Assembly: GCA_910578345.1 (NCBI GenBank)
Contig: CAJTRA010000020.1
Coordinates: 1-54,000, forward strand
Origin: an uncultured Lachnospiraceae bacterium
GTDB taxonomy: Bacteria > Bacillota > Clostridia > Lachnospirales > Lachnospiraceae
Reading direction: 5' to 3'
Length of the DNA stretch: 54,000 bases
This document shows, one piece after another, positions 17,682 to 26,035 of the stretch (within the stretch, counting starts at the first letter, position 1; each line of letters opens with the position of its first letter). The translations under genes and the position numbers were made by a program. Under the pieces are notes generated by a model. The model was given only the letters and a program-made list of their open reading frames with translations. It was not told the DNA's origin and searched no databases.

Positions 17682-18512
17682 CTATGCACAAATGATTTCG
17701 TTCACTGCATGTTTCCATCGTACCGCCATACCACCTGTTGCTTCTTTCAGATAGGCGGACAGTTCCTCGTCACCGTCAAAATATTCTGTTGCCAATGCTG
17801 CGGCCGCATCCTCTAACAACTCTCTTATCCCCTTTTCGTCAGTCTGCCCACAGATCGCCTGAAGCTTTAGATGATCCTCTTCTCCAAGTTTCCACTCCGA
17901 CAAAGGCCGCCTGACCAGAATATGTTCCAGCACTGACATAAGAACGTTCTCACAGATATTCTCCATCCTTTCTTCATACATCCCGTTATGCCCTGCCAGC
18001 ACGGCACGAACATAATCCTTTGGGAATCTGCCAAAGAACTTCTGTTCCAAACGGATACACTCCAGGAATGCAGCGATCCGGTCAATTCCCGTAAACTTTG
18101 ACAGATCACGTAAAACCGGATAATCCAATGTCAGAATCGTATTCTGCGGCTCCATCTGACAGTCATACCACTTGAAAAATTCCGGCATCCCTTTCACCAT
18201 CGTATCATGCAGGCACCTGCTGCCATACCAGTCAAAGTCCAGCATAAGCTGATTATACAACTCCAGTGCCTGCTTCGTCTTCTGCTTGACAAGCTTTGCG
18301 CCTATCTCATACGCCTGTTTCGCCGATATACCTTTTGCTGCAACGGCTGCGGCCGCCATTTCACTTCCCGCACTTTCTGCTTCATGAATGCAATACAGGA
18401 CCGCCCCCATTAGCTGCTCCGCCCGCTCATACGTCACCGACGAGCTTTCATATGCGCAGTACCTGTCCGCCAGCCTGCCGACAATCGGCGCCAGTTCTTC
18501 CATTGGATACAT
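17682..18512 (-). CDS. DUF6179 domain protein
   Basis: 276 residues from the ATG at 18512, preceded by GGGGAGG with 6-base spacing; a GTG at 18530 is in frame but lies inside the ribosome site. The protein is soluble and mostly helical, acidic, with no catalytic motif I recognise. I assign it to the DUF6179 family from its overall pattern and from its neighbour, a DUF6323-like gene 82 bases upstream on the same strand, a pairing I recall from Clostridia. The function of both families is unknown. Confidence 0.65.
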   Translation of the reverse strand: MYPMEELAPIVGRLADRYCAYESSSVTYERAEQLMGAVLYCIHEAESAGSEMAAAAVAAKGISAKQAYEIGAKLVKQKTKQALELYNQLMLDFDWYGSRCLHDTMVKGMPEFFKWYDCQMEPQNTILTLDYPVLRDLSKFTGIDRIAAFLECIRLEQKFFGRFPKDYVRAVLAGHNGMYEERMENICENVLMSVLEHILVRRPLSEWKLGEEDHLKLQAICGQTDEKGIRELLEDAAAALATEYFDGDEELSAYLKEATGGMAVRWKHAVNEIICA

Positions 18513-18594
18513 ACCATTCCTCCCCTCCACAGATCTCTGCCGTCTGTTTCATTTTTCACTTTAATAATCTTCTCACCTGATCAAGCCGCAACAC

Positions 18595-19137
18595 TTATTT
18601 CCAGCACAGATCCCGCAGCGCCTCCAGATACAACTCGTAATCCCACCGCTTTACCTCATCGAAAGCGGATGCCTCCCTGCGTCCTTCCGTAGCCACATAT
18701 CCATGATAGCCCGCCCGGACTGCCTGTGCAAAGTTACTCAGGCACGTACTCTCCAGATAATCCAGATCTCCAAAACAGATTTCCTCAAACTGTTCCTTCA
18801 TCAAATGTAACAGTTCATCATCGGATATCTCATCCATCATTTCATTCTTATACAGGTAAAAAATTTCCTGCAGCCGGACGATTGTCTCCACATAATGATC
18901 CTGATCAATAAAATCTGAATCGCAGAATGCATAGATGATCCTCGGCGTGATCGCATCTCCAAATTCCACCCGCTTCTGTTCCCGCAGCGCATTTGTCCGT
19001 TCCCGCAGGATCAGCTTCGCCTCCTCCTCGGTCAGGGTAAGACCGTATTGTGCCGTAGCGCGGTTCGTCTCCACCACCTTCCCAACCTGATTCTCCTGCA
19101 GTAAAGCCATCCAGTCCCTGTCCCTATTCAAGAGCAT
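18595..19137 (-). CDS. DUF6323 family protein
   Basis: 180 residues, highly acidic and helical. Features include an N-terminal VVETNRATAQYGLTLTEEEA block and a long helix with NALREQKRVEFGD. The ATG is preceded by GGGAGGG on the minus strand. It is the first gene of a two-gene unit with the DUF6179 gene. No membrane segment, signal or known active site is visible. The two proteins probably act together, but the role is unknown. Confidence 0.65.
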   Translation of the reverse strand: MLLNRDRDWMALLQENQVGKVVETNRATAQYGLTLTEEEAKLILRERTNALREQKRVEFGDAITPRIIYAFCDSDFIDQDHYVETIVRLQEIFYLYKNEMMDEISDDELLHLMKEQFEEICFGDLDYLESTCLSNFAQAVRAGYHGYVATEGRREASAFDEVKRWDYELYLEALRDLCWK

Positions 19138-19243
19138 CCCTCCCTACCTCATGAAATACCGTAATGGCTTTCACTATACCACCCCTTCCGTCCCATTGCC
19201 AGTCTTGTATTTTCGGCATTTTTGTGGTAATATACTAATAGAA

Positions 19244-19297
19244 AAAGTTGAGAAAGCGCATATCCCTTGTCACGCTGTCTCAACTTTCTTTATTTTG
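19244..19297 (-). terminator. Bidirectional terminator after the acyl-ligase operon
   Basis: AAAGTTGAGA (19244-19253) pairs with TCTCAACTTT (19278-19287); inside, AGCG pairs with CGCT. T-rich tails follow on both strands (CTTTTTCT on minus; CTTTATTTT on plus). It terminates the lipid operon that ends at 19351. Confidence 0.75.
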
Positions 19298-19350
19298 TCT
19301 TTATGCAGATATGATTGACTGTTCCTGCAATCTCTCTGTTACATCCCGAA

Positions 19351-20889
19351 TCAGAATCTCTTGATCTTCTTCGTCGTATTCTTCTCAAACTCCACATCAC
19401 GCACTTTCAACTTGAAAACCCGCTTGTAGAGCGGCGCCGTCTTGTTGTAATCGTCGATGAGCGACTGTAGCTGCGCCTGCAGATCCTTGATCTTCTTCTT
19501 GGCCGCGTACTCGTAATCCGGGAAGATCTCCGCCTCGATCACGCCCTCGCTGTCACGCACCAGCACTTCCTGTACCAGACGTTTTTCACCCAGCTTGTTC
19601 TCGATCTCTTCCGGCGATACATTCTCGCCGTTTGGTGTGATGATCAGATTCTTCTTACGCCCGGTCAGGAACAGGAAACCTTCCTCATCTATGTAGCCCA
19701 AGTCTCCCGTTTTCAGCCAGCCGTCCTCCAGCGTCTGCGCCGTCTCCTCCGGCATCTGGTAATAGCCTTGCATCACGCTGGTGCCTTTTACCCAGATCTC
19801 CTCATCCACGATCTTTACTTCGCAGTTTGGCATACATTTACCGATAGAACCTGCCTTGGACGCATCGTTGCAGTTGGTGCTGATGACCGGCGCACTCTCC
19901 GTCATGCCGTAGCCTTGCAGAATCTTGATACCGTACTTTTTAAACAGATCGATGTAAGCCGGATTCAGATACGCACCGCCGCTGCATATGGTGTGGAACT
20001 GCTTGCCGAAAACCTTGATCTTCACCAGAGGCGCCGGAATCAGCGACGCTTCCTCCAGCTTCTTGGCCAGTGTCTCCACCATAAGCGGCACCATCAGGAT
20101 CATATTGGGCTCAAAAAGCTTGATATTCTTGGCCACCCGCAGTAGAGAATCATTGATACAGATGATCGCTCCTACGGAAGTGCCTTTCAGGATATCCATA
20201 CTCAGACAGTAAGCGTGGTGAATCGGCAATACGCTCATCAGCACCGTTCCCGGCTCATAGCCCATGTCAAGAGCCGTCGCATTCTCCGCCAGATTCCTGT
20301 GCGTGAGCATGACGCCCTTGCTCTTTCCCGTCGTTCCCGAAGTAAACATGATTGTCGCCAGATCCTCCGGCTGCGGCCGAAAGTCATCCCGTTCCGGCGC
20401 TTCTTTGATCAGCTCCCACATAGAGAGGGCATTCGGAACCGTGGTTCCCTCTTCCATGGCTATGAGATGCATTAGCTTCGGACATTTCTCCGCTGCCATA
20501 AGCGCCACATTTTCCTTCGACGCATCATAGAGGAATGTAGTCACGTCTGCTCTGTCAAGCAGTTCACAGAGATCTTCCGCCGGCAGGTTCGCATCCAACG
20601 GCACTGCCACACTGCCGCCGCCAACAATCCCGTAATAGCCCGTGATCCAGGAATAGGAGGTCGCCCCTATAAGCGCGATATGTTTTCCCTGCTCTCCCAG
20701 ATCTTTAAGCGCCGCCGAGAAATGCTCGCTGTCCTGCCGAAGCTGCGTATACGTCTTCGCCGCAACCTTCGTCTCCTTCTTGCCACCCTCTCCGGCTTCC
20801 TTCACCTTATACCGGATGGCATCCTGCGAACCGTAAGCCTCCTGTGCCTTTACAAGCAATTCATAAATCGTACTGCGCAATTCGTTCAT
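19351..20889 (-). CDS. AMP-binding fatty acyl ligase (acyl-CoA/acyl-ACP synthetase)
   Basis: 512 residues with the complete adenylate-forming enzyme motif set: TIMFTSGTTGKSKGV (about 179-193), GYGMTESAP, KTGDLGYIDEEGF, GRKKNLIITPNGENVSPEEI and, at the C-terminus, the catalytic Lys region NTTKKIKRF. The overall pattern is that of long-chain fatty acid ligases. It activates a carboxylic acid as acyl-AMP and passes it to CoA or to a carrier protein. The ACP gene lies 14 bases upstream and a condensation-type gene before that, so loading the dedicated ACP is the favoured role. It is the last gene of the operon. The chain length specificity cannot be read. Confidence 0.9.
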   Translation of the reverse strand: MNELRSTIYELLVKAQEAYGSQDAIRYKVKEAGEGGKKETKVAAKTYTQLRQDSEHFSAALKDLGEQGKHIALIGATSYSWITGYYGIVGGGSVAVPLDANLPAEDLCELLDRADVTTFLYDASKENVALMAAEKCPKLMHLIAMEEGTTVPNALSMWELIKEAPERDDFRPQPEDLATIMFTSGTTGKSKGVMLTHRNLAENATALDMGYEPGTVLMSVLPIHHAYCLSMDILKGTSVGAIICINDSLLRVAKNIKLFEPNMILMVPLMVETLAKKLEEASLIPAPLVKIKVFGKQFHTICSGGAYLNPAYIDLFKKYGIKILQGYGMTESAPVISTNCNDASKAGSIGKCMPNCEVKIVDEEIWVKGTSVMQGYYQMPEETAQTLEDGWLKTGDLGYIDEEGFLFLTGRKKNLIITPNGENVSPEEIENKLGEKRLVQEVLVRDSEGVIEAEIFPDYEYAAKKKIKDLQAQLQSLIDDYNKTAPLYKRVFKLKVRDVEFEKNTTKKIKRF

Positions 20890-20903
20890 AAATTCTCCCT
20901 CCG

Positions 20904-21128
20904 CTACGCCAGCTTCTCCAGATACTCCACCGCCTCCTGCACGGTAAGGATGTCCACCACTTCCTCCTGGTCGATCTCGATATCCATCACGTCCTCGATC
21001 TCGCCAAGCATACTCATAAAATCAAACGAGGTAAAGCCCAGATCCTCAATAAAACGGGACTCCGGCCTGATATCCTCCTTCTTCACTTCCACATAATTTA
21101 CGATGATATCCTTTAACTGCTCTAACAT
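20904..21128 (-). CDS. Dedicated acyl carrier protein
   Basis: 74 residues with the four-helix ACP pattern. The phosphopantetheine site is Ser34 in EDLGFTSFDFMSM; the usual Asp before the Ser is Thr here, a divergence from the fatty-acid-synthase ACP motif DSL. It lies between the condensation protein and the acyl ligase in a tight operon (66 and 14 bases), so it likely carries the acyl group between those two enzymes rather than serving bulk fatty acid synthesis. Confidence 0.88.
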   Translation of the reverse strand: MLEQLKDIIVNYVEVKKEDIRPESRFIEDLGFTSFDFMSMLGEIEDVMDIEIDQEEVVDILTVQEAVEYLEKLA

Positions 21129-21194
21129 TTTCTCTCATCCTTTCTACATCATTTCGTGACTTTAAAATCCCAGCCTTTTATTCTTTAACCCTGA

Positions 21195-22598
21195 TTACAC
21201 AAGTCTGATGATCTCTCCGATCTTCAGATCCGGATTCTCAATCCCCTTAAACATGATCTTGCAGACATAATAATAGAAATACTCAAGCTGCTCCTTAGTG
21301 TACGCTTTCGTCTGGTGTTCGAAACTGAAATCCAGCCCATTGTCCTCCGACCGATGCATCACCGTGAGATACAGACCATCCGAATAATATCCATTGCAGT
21401 ACCGTTTCGTCTTATACCGGATACCGCCTAAGTCCGTCAGCCCTTTTTCCCGCAGAGTCGCCGGCTGATAGGTGAGTGACACCGTCTCATATCCCATGCC
21501 CTGCGGCGGATTATAGTACTGGCTCCGATAGCCAAGATATTCCGCCGGATTATAATTCACATACCGGAACACCTCATTCTGCTTATCCCGAATCTCGAAT
21601 ATCCCTTGCAAAAAGGTCTTTTCCTCCGGAATGACTGTCCGGAACGGGAAACAGTGGATCCTGGTGCCGCCCGACTTTTTCTCCTGGAGGGTTGCCCGGC
21701 GCGCGTATGCGATCTGTATGGACACATCGTCACACGTATTGATCTTCTGCAGGTAAGTACGGATTCCCATGATCAGCAGACACTGCAGCGAAATATGCTG
21801 CTGCTCGCAGAAACTCATCAACCTTCTCGTCGGTTCCTCCTCCAGATGGAAGATATCGATGGCCGCCGCGAAACTGTCCGATCCGGTGGGCGCCGCACGC
21901 AGATTCGGATTGCCCATAGCCGCTCTCGCCTCCTCCAGCTTCTTCGGCCCCTCGATGCCGTTGTAGATCGGTTCCGAATCCTCAATCAGCTTCCGGAAAT
22001 AAGCCCTGTCCCTGGCCTGCGCCTTGCTGCCGTTCTCATAAGCCAGGTCCTTCTCCACCTGCTCGATATAGGAACGCATATCGGCCGGATAGGGGATATT
22101 CTCGAAGTTCGCATTACAGTACAGCTCGATCACATCTTTCATAAAGCCGATCAACGACTGCGCATCCAGGAATCTGTGATCGCCCACAAGATACATGCCC
22201 TCGAAGCCGTCCGGCGTCTTAATGATAACCACCCTGTTCATCGGCTCGTCTTCCTTGTCAAAAGGAACCCGCGTCCAGGCCGTCATCTCGGCCTCCGCCT
22301 CCTCCATGGTCTTACCCGTAAAATCCACGAACGCGATCTCCCGGTCTTCCTTTTCTACAATATATTGATACCATTCCTGTTCCTTCCTGTCATAAGCAAG
22401 CCGTGCGCGCATGGACTCACACCGCTCATAAGCCTTATAGATGGCTTTCCGAAGCTCGTCGATCTTTAACTCAAACTCGATTGTCAGGCTCGTGCCTACA
22501 TTCAGGATCTCTTTCCCCGGACAGTACTGCGCATAATAATTATGAAATTTCTGTGCCACCGTCAACGGATATGTCTTATAACCTTTTCTTGTCTTCAT
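21195..22598 (-). CDS. Stand-alone condensation-domain protein (NRPS C-like acyltransferase)
   Basis: 467 residues, close to the size of one NRPS condensation or alcohol/amine acyltransferase-type domain. In the position of the HHxxxDG active site it has DHRFLDA (140-146): the first His is Asp, the catalytic second His141 and Asp145 remain, and Gly is Ala. The catalytic base is therefore kept. It would transfer the acyl group from the ACP to an amine or hydroxyl acceptor. It is encoded just before the ACP and acyl ligase in the operon. Stand-alone C domains with an A-like ligase and carrier protein are known from gut Clostridia clusters that make N-acyl amides; similarity to those is inferred, not demonstrated. 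Confidence 0.75.
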   Translation of the reverse strand: MKTRKGYKTYPLTVAQKFHNYYAQYCPGKEILNVGTSLTIEFELKIDELRKAIYKAYERCESMRARLAYDRKEQEWYQYIVEKEDREIAFVDFTGKTMEEAEAEMTAWTRVPFDKEDEPMNRVVIIKTPDGFEGMYLVGDHRFLDAQSLIGFMKDVIELYCNANFENIPYPADMRSYIEQVEKDLAYENGSKAQARDRAYFRKLIEDSEPIYNGIEGPKKLEEARAAMGNPNLRAAPTGSDSFAAAIDIFHLEEEPTRRLMSFCEQQHISLQCLLIMGIRTYLQKINTCDDVSIQIAYARRATLQEKKSGGTRIHCFPFRTVIPEEKTFLQGIFEIRDKQNEVFRYVNYNPAEYLGYRSQYYNPPQGMGYETVSLTYQPATLREKGLTDLGGIRYKTKRYCNGYYSDGLYLTVMHRSEDNGLDFSFEHQTKAYTKEQLEYFYYYVCKIMFKGIENPDLKIGEIIRLV

Positions 22599-22675
22599 AT
22601 GATAATCCCTCTTATTCTATCCCTCTTACACTTGCTTTTTGCCGGTCTTATGTTACTGCACAAAACCGCCGTTTT

Positions 22676-23749
22676 TCAGAAAATCTCTTCCGCAAACTCA
22701 TCCAACGTTTTCTCATAGACCGCCATATCCTTATAATAGCTCTCTGCATGTGCCGCCCCTTCCACAATCAGCCTGCGCTTCTTAGAATGACAGTTTTCGT
22801 AGAGCTCGTCACACATGCTGCAAGGTACGAACGTATCCGCCGAACCGTGTATGAAAAGAATCGGCACCTGAGCTTTCTGTACTTCATATTTGGCGTTGCA
22901 CTCATCCATCCCGTAGCCCGCAAGCTTCTTATTGATCAAATCTGCACCCTGAATAGCCGGAAATGCCGGCAGATGATACATTTTGTTCAGCACATGGGTA
23001 AATACCTCCTTGGGAGAGGTAAATCCGCAGTCGGACACAATCCCCCTGACATTGACCGGCAGCTCTAAGCCGCTCGTCATAAGCACTGTCGCGCCGCCCA
23101 TGGAAGTACCGAAAAGCATGATCTCCACGTCCTCGCCGCACTCCTGAATCAGCCAGTCAATCCACACAAGCGCGTCTTTCCTGTCCAGACATCCGAAACC
23201 GATGTACTCGCCTTCACTCTCGCCGTGAGCCCTGGCATCCGGCAGCAATATGGCATAGCCGCGCTTCAGGAAATAATTGGCGATTGCCACGTGATTGCTT
23301 AATCCCTCGCCCGTATAACCGTGGAAACAGATCACTGCTTTCTTAATCTTGGAAGCTTTCCCGGTCTCCTGCGCATCCGCGGCCGTCTCTTTGTGCATCT
23401 GCGCTCTTTCCTGCACTGTACTTTCCGGCAGCTCCCTGTCCGTCTGCTCTGCAGTTTCCTCTGCCTTTCCCTTTTCCGTATCGATAATCGCCGGAAAATA
23501 CGTGGCATGAAGCCTTAACCCGTCAAAGGACGTCACATACTCGTCGCTGTGCGGCTGCGCCATCACAAACCCTTTTCTCTCCTCCATCAGTGGAAAGTAC
23601 TGCTGCCAATCCGTACCGGACATCTTCGTCGTCCGCTCCGTCTTCGCATTTCCCCGTTTCATGGTCCTGTTGTAAAAATATACTGTCTCTCCTACCCCTG
23701 CCGCGGCCAGAATCCCGGCTGCCGCAACGATGTTCTTCAATGCTCCCAT
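22676..23749 (-). CDS. Membrane-anchored alpha/beta hydrolase
   Basis: 357 residues. An N-terminal hydrophobic segment (about 5-25) likely anchors it in the membrane. The hydrolase fold follows with oxyanion-loop FHGYTGEG (142-149), nucleophile elbow GTSMGG with Ser216 (214-219), acid Asp305 in HGSADTFVP and His334 in GAAHAESY. An acidic, low-complexity insertion (about 91-135) separates the first strands. It could act as a thioesterase or lipase that releases or trims the product. It sits between the SCP2-like gene and the condensation gene on the same strand. Confidence 0.87.
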   Translation of the reverse strand: MGALKNIVAAAGILAAAGVGETVYFYNRTMKRGNAKTERTTKMSGTDWQQYFPLMEERKGFVMAQPHSDEYVTSFDGLRLHATYFPAIIDTEKGKAEETAEQTDRELPESTVQERAQMHKETAADAQETGKASKIKKAVICFHGYTGEGLSNHVAIANYFLKRGYAILLPDARAHGESEGEYIGFGCLDRKDALVWIDWLIQECGEDVEIMLFGTSMGGATVLMTSGLELPVNVRGIVSDCGFTSPKEVFTHVLNKMYHLPAFPAIQGADLINKKLAGYGMDECNAKYEVQKAQVPILFIHGSADTFVPCSMCDELYENCHSKKRRLIVEGAAHAESYYKDMAVYEKTLDEFAEEIF

Positions 23750-23799
23750 CGTTTTATCATCTTCTTTCCTAATTTTTTGATTCCTGTCTTTTACGCTTT

Positions 23800-24246
23800 T
23801 TATGAATTCTTACTCTTCTTGCTTTCTTTCTCCACTACCTTCTTAGCTACCGTCTTAACAACGGTATCTACCACTTTATCCGCTGCTTTCTTCGCCATGC
23901 TCTTCTCCTGAGCGGCCTTTTTCATCTCAATAATTTCCTTCAGACGCAGCGCTTTCTCGATATTGCCTTCCACCCGCAGCTTCTGCTCTGTAAATGCTGC
24001 CACCGGATCAATTGTTCCGTCAGCGATTCCAAAAAGCACATCCGGCGCACAGATGAACATGGCGTCTCTGTCATAATACTCATACGGCTCCACATATAGC
24101 ACGCCATCTTTCACTTCCACGTAAAAAGCGCCGCCCGCTTCCTCATCCTCAATGTTAAACTGAAATGCAAGATGCTCGTGAATGTCACTCACATCGGCCC
24201 CCATAAATTTACCTTTGATCTCATAGAACAGATCTGCATACGTCAT
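23800..24246 (-). CDS. SCP2 sterol-carrier-like lipid-binding protein
   Basis: 148 residues: an SCP2 fold over about residues 1-108 (LAFQFNIEDEEAGGAFYVEV, then VLFGIADGTIDPVAAFTEQKLRVEGNIEKAL, the family's ligand-tunnel block), followed by a Lys/Ala-rich helical tail. SCP2-like proteins bind acyl chains or acyl-CoA. It is the first gene of the acyl-ligase operon, with the paired operator region upstream, so a lipid shuttle for the pathway fits. The C-terminal tail is strongly basic and could contact the membrane. Confidence 0.8.
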   Translation of the reverse strand: MTYADLFYEIKGKFMGADVSDIHEHLAFQFNIEDEEAGGAFYVEVKDGVLYVEPYEYYDRDAMFICAPDVLFGIADGTIDPVAAFTEQKLRVEGNIEKALRLKEIIEMKKAAQEKSMAKKAADKVVDTVVKTVAKKVVEKESKKSKNS

Positions 24247-24385
24247 ACTAAATCCTCCTTCTTTCCTTCTCCCATCCGGGTCCGTCTGTTATCGTCGTAT
24301 CCTGTTTGTCTGCCTGTCTATTTAGAATGTGTCGTTATGTCTCACAGGATGCATGTACCTTGGCATCACCAATGCAGCCAACTTA

Positions 24386-24444
24386 TCGACCGTTGGTCGA
24401 GTGTTGTTAAAGAAACAGTACCACATTTTTCGACCAATGGTCAA
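24386..24444. promoter_or_regulatory. Twin TetR-type operators between the lipid operon and tetR
   Basis: Two related palindromes, TCGACCGTTGGTCGA (24386-24400) and TCGACCAATGGTCAA (24430-24444), share GACC-NNN-GGTC arms and have centres 44 bp apart. On the minus strand the second covers a -35 TTGACC (24444-24439), with TACTGT at 18-bp spacing as -10. Binding by the adjacent TetR protein would repress the SCP2-to-ligase operon. Directly read; assignment to that TetR is inference. Confidence 0.7.
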
Positions 24445-24603
24445 CTATATTTTTAGCTAATTTGTTTCGAAGTTTTTTCTATTTTTATGGCATTATTTAT
24501 AATTGTCCCGGAATACAGTTTGTGATATGATTGCTTATAATATTCAGAAAATATTGCAGAGACAGGGTGAGACACAGTCATACATTTGATACGGAGGTTT
24601 ATG

Positions 24604-25227
24604 ATGCCAGACTTGAAGAAATATGATAGAATCTTAGACGCACTCCACCAACTTCTGGAGGACGAAACCATGCAGAATATCTCCGTCAGTGATATTGCGA
24701 AGAAAGCCGGAATCGGCAAAGGAAGCATCTACTACTATTTTCCCTCCAAGGAAGCAATCCTCGATGCGCTGATTGAAAGAAATTATGAGAAACCGTTGAA
24801 AACAGCAAAAAATCTTGCCAGCCAGACAGAGGTTTCGCCTTTTACACGCATGGCTATGATCCTGCAGGCATGTCGTAACTCTTCAGACGCCTTTTTGAGC
24901 CAGGACAATACCGTCATGTCCAATGCCAAGGAGAGCGCTTTTCTGCACCAGAAATATATGAATCACCTGATCGCCGAGTTGAAACCCAGCTTGACAGAGA
25001 TCATCCGGCAGGGCGTCGCTGCCGGTGAGATCCATTTCGAATACCCGGCAGCCCTTGCAGAAATCGTACTGATTGTACTGGCCGTCAAGCTCAACAACAC
25101 CTTCCTGTCCGCTACCGCTGAAGATTCGGAGGACACGATTCGGGGACTTGTGGCGCTGCTGGAACGGGGAACGGGTGTGCCGGAAGGCGCACTCAATTAT
25201 CTGACCTTGCCGATCGTGGAGGGATGA
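24604..25227 (+). CDS. TetR-family transcriptional regulator
   Basis: 207 residues from ATG 24604 (GGAGG six bases upstream; 24601 is also an ATG and gives one more residue). The N-terminal TetR helix-turn-helix is clear: ISVSDIAKKAGIGKGSIYYYF (residues about 25-45) followed by SKEAILDALIERN. The C-terminal ligand domain is helical and hydrophobic, as in acyl-CoA or lipophile sensors. Divergent from the SCP2/hydrolase/condensation/ACP/ligase operon with two palindromes in between, so it most likely represses that operon and responds to its substrate or product. Confidence 0.9.
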   Translation: MPDLKKYDRILDALHQLLEDETMQNISVSDIAKKAGIGKGSIYYYFPSKEAILDALIERNYEKPLKTAKNLASQTEVSPFTRMAMILQACRNSSDAFLSQDNTVMSNAKESAFLHQKYMNHLIAELKPSLTEIIRQGVAAGEIHFEYPAALAEIVLIVLAVKLNNTFLSATAEDSEDTIRGLVALLERGTGVPEGALNYLTLPIVEG

Positions 25228-25276
25228 CGTTGCGTCAGATTCTTCCTCCAAACGGTAGATGTCCTGATATCTTAGA

Positions 25277-26035
25277 TCAGATGCTCCTCGCCGCCTCCAC
25301 AACCCATCGGATCCTCTCCCAATCCAGTTTCGCGTCGATCGTACAGTCTCCGCCCAGCAGCATTCCACATTTTCCATGGTTGAGAATCAGATCTCTCGTA
25401 TATGACTGCAATTCTTCCTTACTGCCGGTGTAGATAAGCTTTTGCCGCGTATTTTCGTCCCAATGGGTTTCAACCCCTCCTAGAGTCGCACATCCGCCTA
25501 CGAAATAACGTCCGTCTTCCAGGCTTAAGCTTTCTACGAAAACTGCCCAGTTAACAACCTTCGCCGGATAATCCTGCCAGATTGACAGTTGATTGCGGCT
25601 GCCGGCCCATCCACACATATGCAGTATATTGTGATCTGAGAAACGATTGGCATGCTCCAGCACATATAAATCGCCGGGCGTAATCACCGCCCTGTACTCT
25701 TCCGGAAGGAAACGGCCGTACTCGCCGCCCTGCATGCAGTAGTAAATACCGTCGCATCCCGCTTCGGTGATAAGCAATTCTGCCAATAGCGCGCTGCTCT
25801 GCGCGATCACATCCAGCGCACACATCACGGCATTCCGGTCTTTCCTGATATGAGCCATCACCTGCTCATCAGACAGCCCAACTGTCTCCGCGCCGGAACG
25901 CAGGAACGAAAAAGGCGCAAACACGTTATAAAAGACACAGCGCTCCTCGCCAATTTCTGCTACGATAGTCTTTGCCCTCTCCACAATGCAACGATGTGAC
26001 TCTACCGTCAGTATCTTATTGTGGCAGGATGGCAA
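25277..26035 (-). pseudogene. 5'-truncated uroporphyrinogen decarboxylase-family gene
   Basis: 252 residues matching the C-terminal two thirds of the URO-D/MtaA-like family: CVFYNVFAPFSFLR, ITEAGCDGIYYCMQGGEYGR, HMCGW and the terminal LGGDCTIDAKLDWERIRWVV. Full members have about 320-350 residues; here the N-terminal third is missing. The first residues (MPSCHNKILTVESHR) are out of family, and no convincing ribosome site was noted before the ATG. The upstream DNA belongs to a different gene's decayed tail, so the gene was cut by a rearrangement near 26010-26035. URO-D relatives of this kind are often corrinoid-linked methyltransferases. Probably inactive. Confidence 0.65.

Noticed and set aside
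21606..22469. 287-codon open frame on the plus strand
   Set aside because: Antisense to the condensation-domain gene, with Arg/His/Leu-rich low-information sequence.
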